This document shows positions 13,487 through 21,970 of a stretch of DNA of 26,903 nucleotides, in pieces (the stretch's first letter is position 1; every line of letters starts with the position of its first letter). The notes beneath the pieces are model-generated. The model searched no databases. It had not been told where the DNA came from and worked only from the letters and a program-made list of their open reading frames with translations. Source of the DNA: Rhodanobacteraceae bacterium. GTDB taxonomy: Bacteria; Pseudomonadota; Gammaproteobacteria; Xanthomonadales; Xanthomonadaceae. The stretch covers positions 1-26,903 of the forward strand of contig JACKOX010000033.1 of the NCBI GenBank assembly GCA_024233975.1, in the 5' to 3' direction. Made by a program: the position numbers and the translations under genes.

Positions 13487-15925
13487 ATGATCCTTGAAGA
13501 CATGCGTGGTGCGCTGCGTCGCCTGTTGCGCCGGCCTGGTTTCCTGGTGCTCGGCAGCACGGCGTTGGGTGTTGGCCTGGCGGCGACGCTGCTGGTGTTT
13601 GCGATGGTCAACCTGCTGCTGTTGAAGACGCCGCAAGGGCTGCATCCCGAAGCGCCACTGGTCGAGCTCGGTCGATCCAACAACGGCAACGGCAGCTTCG
13701 ATACGTTTTCGTGGCCGGACTTCCGCAGCTTGCGCGAGCAGACTCGCAGCCTCGATCGCGTCTATGCCACGCGCCTGTCGCCGCAATACCTCAACGATGG
13801 CGATGCCGCGCACAAGGTGCTGACGCGGATGGCGTCTGGCGACTACTTCGATGCCATGGGTGTGGCTCCGGCGCTGGGCCGACTTTACGGACTGGAAACG
13901 GACGATGACGCGCCGGGTAGCGCGGCCTTCGCAGTGGCCAGCCATTCGGCTTTCGAGCGCTACTTTGGTGGCCGTGAGGATGCCATCGGCCGTTCGCTGC
14001 GACTCAACGGGCAGACGTTGACGCTGATCGGCGTGCTGCCGGAAAGCTTCCACGGCGACGTAGCGGTGATCAATCCGGACTTCTACGTGCCGATGAACAT
14101 GTTCGTGGCGCTGCGCGAAACTGGCGATGGTTTCTGGACCAGTCGTCGCAGCAGTTCGGTCATGCTCGGCGGTCGCATGGCAGCGGGCGCGGACCTTTCC
14201 GCGGTGAAAGCCGAGCTGCGCACCATTGCCGCCAACCTCGCCAGTGAATACCCGGAAAGCAACGAGGGTAAGGGTTTCGAGGCGGCGCCACTGCGCGCCA
14301 TTCCGCAGGAAGCACAGGGCGCGCTGATGATCCTGAGCAGTGGCCTGTTCGCACTGTGCGTGGCGATCCTGCTTCTGGCCGCCAGCAACCTGGCTGGCGT
14401 GATGCTGGCCCAGGGCGAGGCGCGACGCAGCGAGCTGGCGATGCGCGGCGTACTCGGCGCCAGCCGTTGGCGCATTGGCTGGCAGCTGTTCGCTGAAGCG
14501 CTGATCGTCGCCGCCTTCGCCGGTTCGCTGGCCCTGCTGTTCACCTGGTTGGGTCGCGACCTGCTCAACACGTTGCCGTTGCCGCTGGACTTCCCTATTG
14601 ACCTGCGCCTGCCGATTGACCTGCGATTGATCGCGGTCTGCTTCGGCGTGACCGGCTTTGTTGCCCTGGCCTGTGGCCTGCTGCCGGCCTGGCGCAATTC
14701 GCAGCAGTCGTCGGGTGCCGGCGGAAACCTCACGGCCAGCGGCAACCTCGGCGGTGGTCGACAGCGCCTGCGCCACGCATTGCTCGGCATGCAGGCTGTG
14801 CTTACCGTACTGCTGCTGTTCTGTTCGGGTCTTCTGGTGCGCGCCCTGCAGCAAGCCAATGGCATCGAGACCGGCTTCGATGGCCGTGGCGTTGCGGTTG
14901 CCGAGATCGATCTCAACCCGATGGGGCTCGACAGCGGCGAAGCCAGTCGCGAGATGATCGCGCTGCGTGATCGTCTGTCCTCGGTCCCAGGCGTCGAGCA
15001 GGCGGGTTTCGCCACGCTGACGCCGCTGACGCTAAGCCGCATGGGTTTCGGCGCTTTCCGTCCCAGTGGGAGCGACATGGAGTTTTCGCGACTGGACGTC
15101 AACACGGTGGGCGAGGGTTTCTTCGACAGCTTTGGCATTCCGGTGCGGGGCAGGGCGATCCTCGACAGTGACACGGCCGACAGCGAGAAGGTTGCCGTGC
15201 TCAACGAAACAGCCGCAGCCGCCTTCGGTGTCGATCCCGATGAACTGATCGGCAAGACCTTCGAGCTGGGCAGTGATGAGCCCGAGACCATCCGCGTGGT
15301 CGGCGTGGTGCCGAATGGTCGCTACGCCAGCTTCGGCGACAGCAATACGCCGTTCGGCTTCTTCCCAAGCAGCCAGTGGCCGCGGACCAGCTATTCGCTG
15401 TTCCTGCGCTCGGGCATCAGCCTGTCGTTGATTCAGCAGCAGCTGAAGCAGGCGATGACCGAACAGATGCCCGACGTGCCGGTGCCGACGCTGCGCCGCT
15501 TCGACGACGTCACCTCGGTATCGGTGATGCCGCAGCGGATCATGGCCTTCGCGACCAGTTCATTGGGTGTGCTTGCGCTGATCCTTGCCGCGACCGGTCT
15601 TTACGGCACGCTGGCCTACCAGGTGCAGCGCCGCTATCGCGAGTTCGGCCTGCGCAAGGCGCTTGGCGCCGGCAGCCAGCGCATCGTGGCCAGCCTGCTG
15701 CAGCGGACCGGCTTCTGGCTGCTGGGCGGTGTCGCGCTGGGCCTGCTGTTCGGCGTGCTGATCGCGCGCCTTGCCGGCGACATGTTGTTCGGCGTCAGTG
15801 GTTTCGATCCGCTGGTCTGGAGCGGTGTGCTGCTGGCGTTCGCGCTGATCTGCGGCGTCGCCATGCTGCTGCCGCTGCGTCGCGTGCTGCGCCTGCCGCC
15901 GATGGAGGCATTGCGCTACGAATGA
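13487..15925 (+). CDS. FtsX/MacB-type ABC permease 3 (duplicated)
   Basis: This 812-residue permease has the same two-half layout as the preceding two. The N-terminal membrane segment is about 20-45; the first core has the coupling helix R-R-S-E-L-A-M-R-G-V-L-G-A-S-R; the second has Y-R-E-F-G-L-R-K-A-L-G-A-G; and the end reads M-L-L-P-L-R-R-V-L-R-L-P-P-M-E-A-L-R-Y-E. It is the most divergent of the three at the first core: the A-C-A-N-T-A-N-L stretch is replaced by A-A-S-N-L-A-G-V. The ATG at 13487 follows A-T-G-G-A-G-A at good spacing, 33 bases after the stop of permease 2. Being last in the operon, it is followed by a strong hairpin. Confidence 0.91.
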   Translation: MILEDMRGALRRLLRRPGFLVLGSTALGVGLAATLLVFAMVNLLLLKTPQGLHPEAPLVELGRSNNGNGSFDTFSWPDFRSLREQTRSLDRVYATRLSPQYLNDGDAAHKVLTRMASGDYFDAMGVAPALGRLYGLETDDDAPGSAAFAVASHSAFERYFGGREDAIGRSLRLNGQTLTLIGVLPESFHGDVAVINPDFYVPMNMFVALRETGDGFWTSRRSSSVMLGGRMAAGADLSAVKAELRTIAANLASEYPESNEGKGFEAAPLRAIPQEAQGALMILSSGLFALCVAILLLAASNLAGVMLAQGEARRSELAMRGVLGASRWRIGWQLFAEALIVAAFAGSLALLFTWLGRDLLNTLPLPLDFPIDLRLPIDLRLIAVCFGVTGFVALACGLLPAWRNSQQSSGAGGNLTASGNLGGGRQRLRHALLGMQAVLTVLLLFCSGLLVRALQQANGIETGFDGRGVAVAEIDLNPMGLDSGEASREMIALRDRLSSVPGVEQAGFATLTPLTLSRMGFGAFRPSGSDMEFSRLDVNTVGEGFFDSFGIPVRGRAILDSDTADSEKVAVLNETAAAAFGVDPDELIGKTFELGSDEPETIRVVGVVPNGRYASFGDSNTPFGFFPSSQWPRTSYSLFLRSGISLSLIQQQLKQAMTEQMPDVPVPTLRRFDDVTSVSVMPQRIMAFATSSLGVLALILAATGLYGTLAYQVQRRYREFGLRKALGAGSQRIVASLLQRTGFWLLGGVALGLLFGVLIARLAGDMLFGVSGFDPLVWSGVLLAFALICGVAMLLPLRRVLRLPPMEALRYE

Positions 15926-15936
15926 GGTACTCCCGC

Positions 15937-15963
15937 GCCCCGCGATTGCCATGCACGCGGGGC
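15937..15963 (+). terminator. Hairpin after the transporter operon
   Basis: GCCCCGCG and CGCGGGGC form a perfect 8-base-pair stem around an 11-base loop, 12 bases after the stop of permease 3. It lacks a T-run (TGGCTTAACG follows), so it may be a weak terminator, an mRNA-end stabiliser or partial attenuator before the response-regulator gene. Confidence 0.45.
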
Positions 15964-16001
15964 TGGCTTAACGTTCTGCCGTTGCCCTGGGGAGTGGACG
16001 C

Positions 16002-16640
16002 ATGATTCGGGTGGTGCTGATCGAGGATCACGGGCTGGTGCGCACCGGCTACCGGATGATCCTGCAGGAAGCGGTGGACATGGAGGTCGTGGGCGAGGCC
16101 GAGGATGGCGAAGCCGGCCTTCAGCTGATCCGCCAGCAGAAACCGGATGTGGTGGTCTGCGACCTGCACTTGCCGGGTCTCAGCGGGCTGGACGTCACCG
16201 AACGCGTCATCAAGGCGCAGTACGGCTGCAACGTGGTGATCGTGAGCATGCAGACCGATGGCCCGATGCCGCGTCGCCTGCTGGATGCCGGCGCCAAGGG
16301 TTACATCAGCAAGGCCTGCCCCGGCGAGGAACTGCTCAACGCCATCCGCGACGTGTCACGTGGCAAGCGGTACCTGGGCGCGGACATCGCCCGCAACCTC
16401 GCCATGGCGGCGGTCAACGGCGACAGCTCGCCGTTCGACCAGCTCACGCCGCGCGAACTGGCCGTTGCGCGCCTGCTGGTGCGCGGTAGCCGCGGCAAGG
16501 ACATCGCCGAACAGCTCTCGCTCAGCGCCAAGACCGTCTCCACCCACAAGACGCGCCTTTACGAGAAGCTCGAAATCAACGACCTCGCATCGCTGACGCG
16601 GCTGGCGTCACGCTATGGCCTGCTCGAGCCGGAGAGCTGA
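16002..16640 (+). CDS. NarL/FixJ-family response regulator, UvrY/GacA-like
   Basis: This 212-residue regulator has a receiver domain (residues 1-120) with acidic pair E8-D9, phospho-acceptor D54 in V-V-C-D-L-H-L-P-G, S82 and K104, then a LuxR-type helix-turn-helix (about 145-205; L-T-P-R-E-L-A-V-A-R-L-L-V and S-A-K-T-V-S-T-H-K-T-R-L-Y-E-K-L). E-D-H-G-L-V-R-T-G-Y-R-M-I-L and the spacing of the whole protein follow UvrY/GacA, which answer the BarA/GacS kinase and switch on CsrA-sequestering small RNAs. The ATG at 16002 follows G-G-G-G-A-G. The gene is 76 bases after the permease operon on the same strand, with a hairpin between; it could be partly co-transcribed. It is not followed by uvrC, the common partner of uvrY. 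No kinase gene is nearby. Family certain; GacA orthology probable. Confidence 0.88.
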   Translation: MIRVVLIEDHGLVRTGYRMILQEAVDMEVVGEAEDGEAGLQLIRQQKPDVVVCDLHLPGLSGLDVTERVIKAQYGCNVVIVSMQTDGPMPRRLLDAGAKGYISKACPGEELLNAIRDVSRGKRYLGADIARNLAMAAVNGDSSPFDQLTPRELAVARLLVRGSRGKDIAEQLSLSAKTVSTHKTRLYEKLEINDLASLTRLASRYGLLEPES

Positions 16641-16667
16641 TCGGGCCATTCGGGGGCTTCCGCGAAT

Positions 16668-17117
16668 TCAGCTGAGTTCGCGGCTGTGCGCCACCTCGGC
16701 TGCCAGCCGTCGCAGGTTCTGATCGTTGGCGGAGGCCACGAACTCGGCGATCTGTCCATAGTGTTCTTCCGTGTCGAACGCCTGCTGCCACTTGATGCGC
16801 GTGCCACTGCCTTCCGGCTCCAGCTCAATGGTCAGGATGAAATGGTGACCTGCGAGGTGCTCGATCTCGAATAGCCGGTTCTCGACAATGCGGGTGAAAC
16901 GGCTTTCGTTCGGATAGTCCTCGCCGTCGGGGCCGTGCATGGTCATCAACCACCTGCCATCGGGCCTGAAATCGAACTCATGGATCGTGTTGCGGAAGCC
17001 GTCGGGTCCCCACCAGTTCGCCAGCCGTGTGGGATCGCTCATGGCGGCGAATACCGCCTCCGGCGCGGCAGGTATTAGCTTGCTCCGGATGTCCGAACGA
17101 GAATCGATGGATGGCAT
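16668..17117 (-). CDS. SRPBCC (AHSA1-like / START-like) domain protein
   Basis: This 149-residue protein is a single SRPBCC fold, a helix-grip structure with a hydrophobic cavity that binds small ligands. Visible family marks are A-A-P-E-A-V-F-A-A-M-S-D-P-T-R-L-A-N-W-W-G-P at residues 17-38, F-D-F-R-P-D-G-R-W near 48, and the final helix Q-I-A-E-F-V-A-S-A-N-D-Q-N-L-R-R-L. The ATG at 17117 follows G-G-G-A-G at seven bases. It overlaps no neighbour and converges on the response regulator with 27 bases between stops; a 7-base-pair dyad (CCGCGAA/TTCGCGG, 16660-16683) covers its last codons. The ligand and role cannot be told. Confidence 0.87.
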   Translation of the reverse strand: MPSIDSRSDIRSKLIPAAPEAVFAAMSDPTRLANWWGPDGFRNTIHEFDFRPDGRWLMTMHGPDGEDYPNESRFTRIVENRLFEIEHLAGHHFILTIELEPEGSGTRIKWQQAFDTEEHYGQIAEFVASANDQNLRRLAAEVAHSRELS

Positions 17118-17172
17118 GGATGTCTCCCGAATGGCTTGCCCGTCAGCCTACCGTCTATACCGCGTCGAATGC

Positions 17173-17508
17173 CTAGTGAAGCCAACCGGCCGGTAGCTTG
17201 AAGCCATGGCTGGCCGCCAGGTAGACGATGCCGCCCAGGCAGAAAATCAGGATGAGCGTTGTGCGAAGGAAGTCACGCCAGGACCTGCTCAGCATGAAAC
17301 CCGCTATCGGCAAGCCAATGGCCGCGGTCGAAATGGCTGCTGCCAGGACACGCTCGCCGTGCTGCCAGTATTCGATCACCTGGTGGCCGAGCAGCCTCAA
17401 TCCGATGACGATGGTTGCAGCACCGAGCGCGAAGGCGAAGAGGGCGTCGAGGTCAAAGTACTCCCAAAACCTTGTCCCGCGGTTCCCGTCGTGCTCGTTT
17501 TCCGACAT
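17173..17508 (-). CDS. Small three-segment membrane protein, unknown function
   Basis: This 111-residue protein has three hydrophobic segments, at about residues 20-40, 53-73 and 80-100, with a charged N-terminal region (S-E-N-E-H-D-G-N-R) and short loops. I do not recognise a family. It lies 55 bases upstream of the SRPBCC gene and 66 bases downstream of the EthD-domain gene on the same strand, so the three may be co-transcribed. The ribosome site before the ATG at 17508 is weak. The clean alternation of hydrophobic segments and charged loops argues for a real gene, but a chance frame cannot be excluded. Confidence 0.6.
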   Translation of the reverse strand: MSENEHDGNRGTRFWEYFDLDALFAFALGAATIVIGLRLLGHQVIEYWQHGERVLAAAISTAAIGLPIAGFMLSRSWRDFLRTTLILIFCLGGIVYLAASHGFKLPAGWLH

Positions 17509-17574
17509 CTGTGCGCCTGATCGCTGCCGTCTGACTGCATCTGACGGCAGGAAGTATGCAACGTGACGGCTGGA

Positions 17575-17883
17575 TCAGAGCGATCGCGGATTAATGATGA
17601 GGATCTCGGCGCCACCGTCGGCGAAATTGGCGAGGTCCGCTGCCGTTTTCTGCCCTTCCGGTGATGCCATGGCCGCCTGCAGCGCCTCCATCGACGCGAA
17701 ACTCAGCGTGGCGACCAGGTGGTAGGGCGACTCGCCCTGCGGTGATCCCACCGGCCCGTCACTGACTTCGACACCTTCCAAGCCTGGAATCGTGCTGGCA
17801 ATCGGCACGTGCTTGCTGAAGTAATACTCGTTGAAGGCTTGCACATCACTGGGCTTCTTGTAGAGCACGATCAGTTTGGCCAT
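17575..17883 (-). CDS. EthD-domain protein (dimeric alpha/beta-barrel)
   Basis: This 102-residue protein opens with M-A-K-L-I-V-L-Y-K-K-P-S-D-V-Q-A-F-N-E-Y-Y and continues H-V-P-I-A-S-T-I-P-G-L, the hallmark of the EthD family: a beta strand, then x-Y-x-x-x-H-x-P-L-x-x-x-x-P-G-L. EthD proteins form dimeric ferredoxin-like barrels; the type member is needed for ethyl tert-butyl ether breakdown but most are of unknown function. The middle has Y-H-L-V-A-T-L-S-F-A-S-M-E-A-L, also typical. The ATG at 17883 follows G-G-A-G at about seven bases, and TATATT (minus strand, 17925-17930) could be its -10 element. It starts 61 bases beyond the RNase E terminator. Confidence 0.85.
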   Translation of the reverse strand: MAKLIVLYKKPSDVQAFNEYYFSKHVPIASTIPGLEGVEVSDGPVGSPQGESPYHLVATLSFASMEALQAAMASPEGQKTAADLANFADGGAEILIINPRSL

Positions 17884-17943
17884 GGCGGGGCTCCGGGCTT
17901 GGGCAGCGAAACAGCTGCATGGCGAATATACGCCGGAAACAGA

Positions 17944-17972
17944 AAAGGGCGCCGCATGATGCGGCGCCCTTT
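17944..17972 (-). terminator. Rho-independent terminator of rne
   Basis: A perfect 13-base-pair stem (AAAGGGCGCCGCA with its complement, loop TGA) lies 26 bases after the rne stop. On the minus strand the stem is followed by TTTTCTGTTT, the expected T-rich tail. The plus-strand side has TTTCGATTT, but no plus-strand gene needs it. Confidence 0.88.
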
Positions 17973-17997
17973 CGATTTCAGCGTTTGATGCCGGCGA

Positions 17998-20900
17998 TCA
18001 GCTGTCGCTGCGTTCTTCGCGCTTGCTGTGGTTGTCCGACTTTTCAGGTGCCGCTGGCTTCGGAGCCTCCGGTTTGGCTGTTGCCGGCGTCGGGGTGTCG
18101 CCGAACAGCTGGGCCGTGGTGCCAACGGGAACCGATGGTGCTGCCGGTTTGGCTGGCTCTGCAGTCGGCGCTGGCTTCGGTTCCGCCTTCGGCGCGGCGC
18201 TGCTGGCGCTGACGCTCGGCTGGCTGGCTGGCGTCGGCGTTACGGCGTGTTCCCAGGGCTTGCGAACCGGCGCGGCAGCCGGCTTGGCTTCCGTTGGTGC
18301 CGGGGCGGTCGGCTTGGCCTCGGCAACAGGCGTTGCCGGTACAGCAGGCTTGGCTTCCGCAACCGGCGTCGGCGCTGCAACAGGCTTGGTCTCCGCCGTC
18401 TTTGCTGCCGGCGCCGGTGTCGGCTTGGGAGCAACGGGTTCGGGGGATGTTGGCTTGCTCGGCGTCGTGGCGGTGGTCGCTGCGGCTGGCGAGCTTGTCG
18501 CCGGTGCGGCCGATGCAATCGGAGCTGCGGTCACCGTACGATCCAGCGTCGGCTGTTGAGCTGCCGGCTTGGGGGCTTCGACCGGCTTTGCGGCATCTCT
18601 GCTGGCCGGCTTGGCATCGGCCTTCGGTGCCTCGCTGGTGCCTGGGGCGGCAGCGGCTGCCGGACCGGGTGTCGGTGCGGCTGGCGTGGCCGGCTTGTCG
18701 GTCGCCGCTTCCGGCTTGCCTTCGCTCAGGCGCGCGGGAACCGGGCGACTGATGCTGGGCGCGGGCTTGTCCGACTCGCCTGCGACTGGCTTGTCAGCGC
18801 CACTCGGCGCATCCGCGGCCTTCACGGCTGGCGATGTCGGTGCGTCGGTGGCGATGGGCTTGGCTTCGTCCGCCGGCTTGCCTGCTGCTTCAGCGACGGT
18901 CGGCCTGTCGTTGCGCGGCGTGGAAGGCTGGCTGGGCTTGTCGCCGCTCGATGCTTCCGGCGCGGCCTTGCCAGCTTCGCTGGAGGCGGCGTTCGGCGTC
19001 GAAACCGGTGCGGTTGCCGGAACCGGCGTCACCGGCTTCGGCGCTTCACTGCCAGCATCGGCCTTGGCCGGCTTGTCCCTGGCGACTTCCGGTTTTGCAT
19101 CGGCCTTGTCGCCATCGGCGCGCTTGTCCTCCTTCGATGCCTGCTTTTGGCGAGCATCGCCCTGGCGGCCTTCGCCCTGGATCGGCTCTTCGTCGTCGAA
19201 GTCCAGCGCCTTGCCGTCTTCGCCGACCACGCCATCTTCGCGCTCACGACCGCGACGACGACGGCCACCGCGGCGACCGCGACGGCGCTTGCTGCCGGAC
19301 TTCTTCTCCTCGCCATCGGGCGAGCTGTCCTGTGCCGGTGCGCCTTCGGCCTTGGCCTGCTGGTTGGCGTCGGCATCGGCTGCCTTGGCTTCTTCTGCCG
19401 GTGCGGCGGCAGATGGGCGCTCGTCACGTGGCTTGTCGCCGCCGCGAGCGTTGTCGCCGCGCTTGTTGTTGCCACGACGACCGTCACTGCCGCCGTCGGC
19501 GTTCTGGGCAGCATCGTTCTTCGCGGCGTCGTTCTTGCGGCGCTCGTCGCGGGCAGCGTCCTTCTGCGCCTTGTCGTCGCGCTTCTGCTCGCGCTTGTCA
19601 TCGCGACGATCGTTCTTGCCGCCACTGTCCTTGGCGTTGCCATCCTTGGCAGCATTGTCGTCGCGACCACCACGACCTTTGCGGCCATTGTTGTTCGAGG
19701 ACGCCTCGTCCTCGCCGCCCTTGCCGCGGCCACGCCGCTCCTCGCGACCGTCACGGCCGCGACGCTTACCGCCACGCGTGGAGTCGCTTTCCTGGTCGCG
19801 ACCGCCACGGCCACGACGCGAACGCTTGCTGCCGCCGTCGTCGGACTGCCGGGCCGGCTTGCGGCTGGTTTCTTCGGTGCTGGCTTCGCTGCCGCTGCCG
19901 AACAGGCTGGCCCAGAGCCGCTTGAAGAAACCGGGCTTGGCCACCGGCAGGGCGACGACTTCCTCTTCAGCGGTGATCGGGCGCGGATTGACCGGCTTGA
20001 TAGCCGTCACCGCCGCCTTCGGCGCGACGTTGAGGTTGTTCTTGCTCAGCGCAATGGTGTCGACCTTCTTCTGCGACTTGCGCTTGTAGCTCGGCTTGCC
20101 GGCTTCCTCGACGAGGTCGGCTTCCTTCAGGCGCTGCACCGTGTAGTGCGGCGTCTCGATGCCGTCGTCGGCCACCACCACCACCGGCGCGTCATGGCGA
20201 CGCTCGATGTCGATCAGCGCGCGGCGCTTCTCGTTGTGCAGGTAGTTGGCGATGTCGGCCGGAGCCTGCACCAGCACCTGCGCGGTGTTGTCCTTCATCG
20301 CCTCTTCCTCGGCGAGGCGCAGGATCGACAGGGCCAGTGATTCGACGCTGCGGATGCGGCCGTGGCCTTCGCAGCGCGGGCAGACGTCCTGGCTGGATTC
20401 GCCCAGGCTCGGACGCAGGCGCTGGCGCGACATTTCCATCAGGCCAAAGCGCGAGATCTTGCCGATCTGCACGCGCGCGCGGTCGTATTTCAGCGCCTGG
20501 CGCAGTCGATCTTCCACCTCGCGCTGGTGCCGGTTGCTGTTCATGTCGATGAAGTCGATGACCACCAGGCCACCGAGATCACGCAGTCGCAGCTGGCGGG
20601 CCACTTCGTCGGCGGCTTCGAGGTTGGTGTTGAACGCCGTCTCCTCGATATCGCCGCCCTTGGTGGCGCGCGCCGAGTTGACGTCCACCGCAGTCAGCGC
20701 CTCGGTGTTGTCGACCACGATGGAGCCGCCGGAGGGCAGTCGGACTTCGCGCTCGTAGGCGTTCTCGATCTGCGACTCGATCTGGAAGCGGTTGAACAGC
20801 GGGGTGGTGTCCTTGTACTGCTTCAGCTTGCGCAGCTGGTTCGGCATCACCTGCTGCATGAAGTCAGCGGCTTCCTGGTACATCTCCTCGCTGTCGACGA

Positions 20901-21585
20901 GGATTTCGCCGATGTCATTGCGCAGGTAGTCACGCAGGGCGCGGATCACCAGGCGCGATTCCTGGTAGATCAGGAACGGACCCGGCTTGCTCAGCGCGGC
21001 GTCGGTGATGGCGCGCCAGATCTGCAGCAGGTAGTCGAGGTCCCACTGCAGCTCTTCGGCATCGCGGCCGACGCCGGCGGTGCGGATGATGATGCCCATG
21101 CCGTCCGGGATATCCAGGACGTCCATGGCTTCCTTCAGCGCGGCGCGGTCGTCGCCTTCAATGCGGCGCGAGACGCCACCGGCGCGCGGGCTGTTCGGCA
21201 TCAGCACCATGTAGCGGCCGGCCAGCGAGATGTAGGTGGTCAGGGCGGCGCCCTTGTTGCCGCGCTCTTCCTTGTCCACTTGCACGACGACTTCCTGGCC
21301 TTCGCGCAGGAGTTCCTTGATGGTGCCCTTGTTCGGGTCGGCGCCATCGCGGAAATAGTCGCGGGAGATTTCCTTCAGCGGCAGGAAGCCATGCTTTTCA
21401 CCGCCGTATTCGACGAAGGCGGCTTCCAGGGAGGGCTCGATGCGGATGATCCGGCCCTTGTAGATGTTCGATTTTTTCTGTTCACGGGACGGCTGTTCGA
21501 TATCGATGTCGTACAGCGTCTGGCCATCAACGATGGCGACACGCAACTCTTCCTGCTGGGTTGCGTTGATCAGGATGCGCTTCAT
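17998..21585 (-). CDS. rne: Ribonuclease E (essential endoribonuclease, degradosome scaffold)
   Basis: RNase E cuts AU-rich single-stranded RNA and starts mRNA decay, rRNA and tRNA processing. Of 1195 residues, about 1-505 are the catalytic half: the S1 domain (about 37-120), 5'-sensor, and DNase I-like region with catalytic Asp 301 (A-V-D-V-N-S) and 344 (V-V-I-D-F-I-D-M), matching E. coli D303 and D346. The zinc-link is C-P-R-C at 402-405. At about 550-568, K-P-G-F-F-K-R-L-W-A-S-L-F matches the amphipathic membrane-binding helix of E. coli RNase E. Then follow an Arg/Gly/Asp-rich RNA-binding region (about 575-780) and a long Ala/Pro/Lys repeat tail. The second ATG (21585) is chosen: GAGGA stands six bases before it but touches the first ATG (21591), and homologues begin M-K-R-x-L-I-N-A. 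The gene is divergent from rluC, as is common. Confidence 0.96.
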   Translation of the reverse strand: MKRILINATQQEELRVAIVDGQTLYDIDIEQPSREQKKSNIYKGRIIRIEPSLEAAFVEYGGEKHGFLPLKEISRDYFRDGADPNKGTIKELLREGQEVVVQVDKEERGNKGAALTTYISLAGRYMVLMPNSPRAGGVSRRIEGDDRAALKEAMDVLDIPDGMGIIIRTAGVGRDAEELQWDLDYLLQIWRAITDAALSKPGPFLIYQESRLVIRALRDYLRNDIGEILVDSEEMYQEAADFMQQVMPNQLRKLKQYKDTTPLFNRFQIESQIENAYEREVRLPSGGSIVVDNTEALTAVDVNSARATKGGDIEETAFNTNLEAADEVARQLRLRDLGGLVVIDFIDMNSNRHQREVEDRLRQALKYDRARVQIGKISRFGLMEMSRQRLRPSLGESSQDVCPRCEGHGRIRSVESLALSILRLAEEEAMKDNTAQVLVQAPADIANYLHNEKRRALIDIERRHDAPVVVVADDGIETPHYTVQRLKEADLVEEAGKPSYKRKSQKKVDTIALSKNNLNVAPKAAVTAIKPVNPRPITAEEEVVALPVAKPGFFKRLWASLFGSGSEASTEETSRKPARQSDDGGSKRSRRGRGGRDQESDSTRGGKRRGRDGREERRGRGKGGEDEASSNNNGRKGRGGRDDNAAKDGNAKDSGGKNDRRDDKREQKRDDKAQKDAARDERRKNDAAKNDAAQNADGGSDGRRGNNKRGDNARGGDKPRDERPSAAAPAEEAKAADADANQQAKAEGAPAQDSSPDGEEKKSGSKRRRGRRGGRRRRGREREDGVVGEDGKALDFDDEEPIQGEGRQGDARQKQASKEDKRADGDKADAKPEVARDKPAKADAGSEAPKPVTPVPATAPVSTPNAASSEAGKAAPEASSGDKPSQPSTPRNDRPTVAEAAGKPADEAKPIATDAPTSPAVKAADAPSGADKPVAGESDKPAPSISRPVPARLSEGKPEAATDKPATPAAPTPGPAAAAAPGTSEAPKADAKPASRDAAKPVEAPKPAAQQPTLDRTVTAAPIASAAPATSSPAAATTATTPSKPTSPEPVAPKPTPAPAAKTAETKPVAAPTPVAEAKPAVPATPVAEAKPTAPAPTEAKPAAAPVRKPWEHAVTPTPASQPSVSASSAAPKAEPKPAPTAEPAKPAAPSVPVGTTAQLFGDTPTPATAKPEAPKPAAPEKSDNHSKREERSDS
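18230..18450 (-). repeat. Repetitive Ala/Pro/Lys coding region in the rne tail
   Basis: The tail repeats A-E-A-K-P-A-x-P and related units, with matching DNA repeats of the form GGCTTGG-CTTCCGC on the plus strand. Such tracts change length by slippage. One non-repetitive island, V-R-K-P-W-E-H-A-V (about 18237-18268, residues near 1106-1116), stands out and may be a partner-binding motif. Confidence 0.55.
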
Positions 21586-21970
21586 TGTCATTCCTCACGC
21601 GCTCTACCGCGAGGAACGCCGGTGTTTTCGAGGCTGCCGCGCGAGCGCAGCAGCTTGGCAAACAGTCCAGCGCTACGAGAACCGTGGGCATCGCCCGCGG
21701 GAGCGCTAAGTCAAAATCATGCCGGTTGGCGCCCGAAGGCGAGGGCCCGGCCTCGTGCCGGCGCGTCGGACTAAGTTCACCGACGGCACCGTGCGATCTC
21801 TCGTCGCTCCACGCAGACAGCCGCTCAACCCGCTACCATGCTGGCCGCTGTTGGCGGCGAGTGGGCGGGCGCGGTTTCGACGGGGAACTGCGCTGTCCGC
21901 GCCAAGTGTTTGAGCGGGCAGCAAAATTAGGACGTCTTCACGCGGGCGGCATTGTATCAATCGGAGCGCC
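21586..21970. other. Divergent rne / rluC regulatory region and probable rne leader
   Basis: These bases separate the divergent rne and rluC starts. Several GC-rich dyads lie here: GAGG/CCTC around GCCCGG near 21740-21755, GGGC/GCCC near 21687-21698, and GCTGC/GCAGC near 21632-21653. The last two would be in the rne leader, and in enterobacteria the rne leader folds to let RNase E repress its own message; whether that holds here is unknown. For rluC a GGAG ribosome site lies at 21965-21968 and a TATCAA-like -10 just before it. Short frames here look like chance. Confidence 0.4.

Noticed and set aside
12839..14854. 671-codon minus-strand frame across permeases 2 and 3
   Set aside because: Gln/His/Arg-rich composition with no domain; an antisense shadow of two clear permease genes.
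16660..16683. 7-base-pair dyad CCGCGAA/TTCGCGG as a two-way terminator
   Set aside because: No T-run on either side and it overlaps the last codons of the SRPBCC gene; too weak to list as a terminator.
17808..17825. Second sigma-54-like match (GGCACGTGCTTGC)
   Set aside because: The GG-to-GC gap is nine, not ten, bases and it lies inside the EthD-domain gene.
18028..20340. Long plus-strand frames over the rne tail (up to 770 codons)
   Set aside because: Low-complexity complement of the repetitive RNase E tail; no domain or ribosome site.
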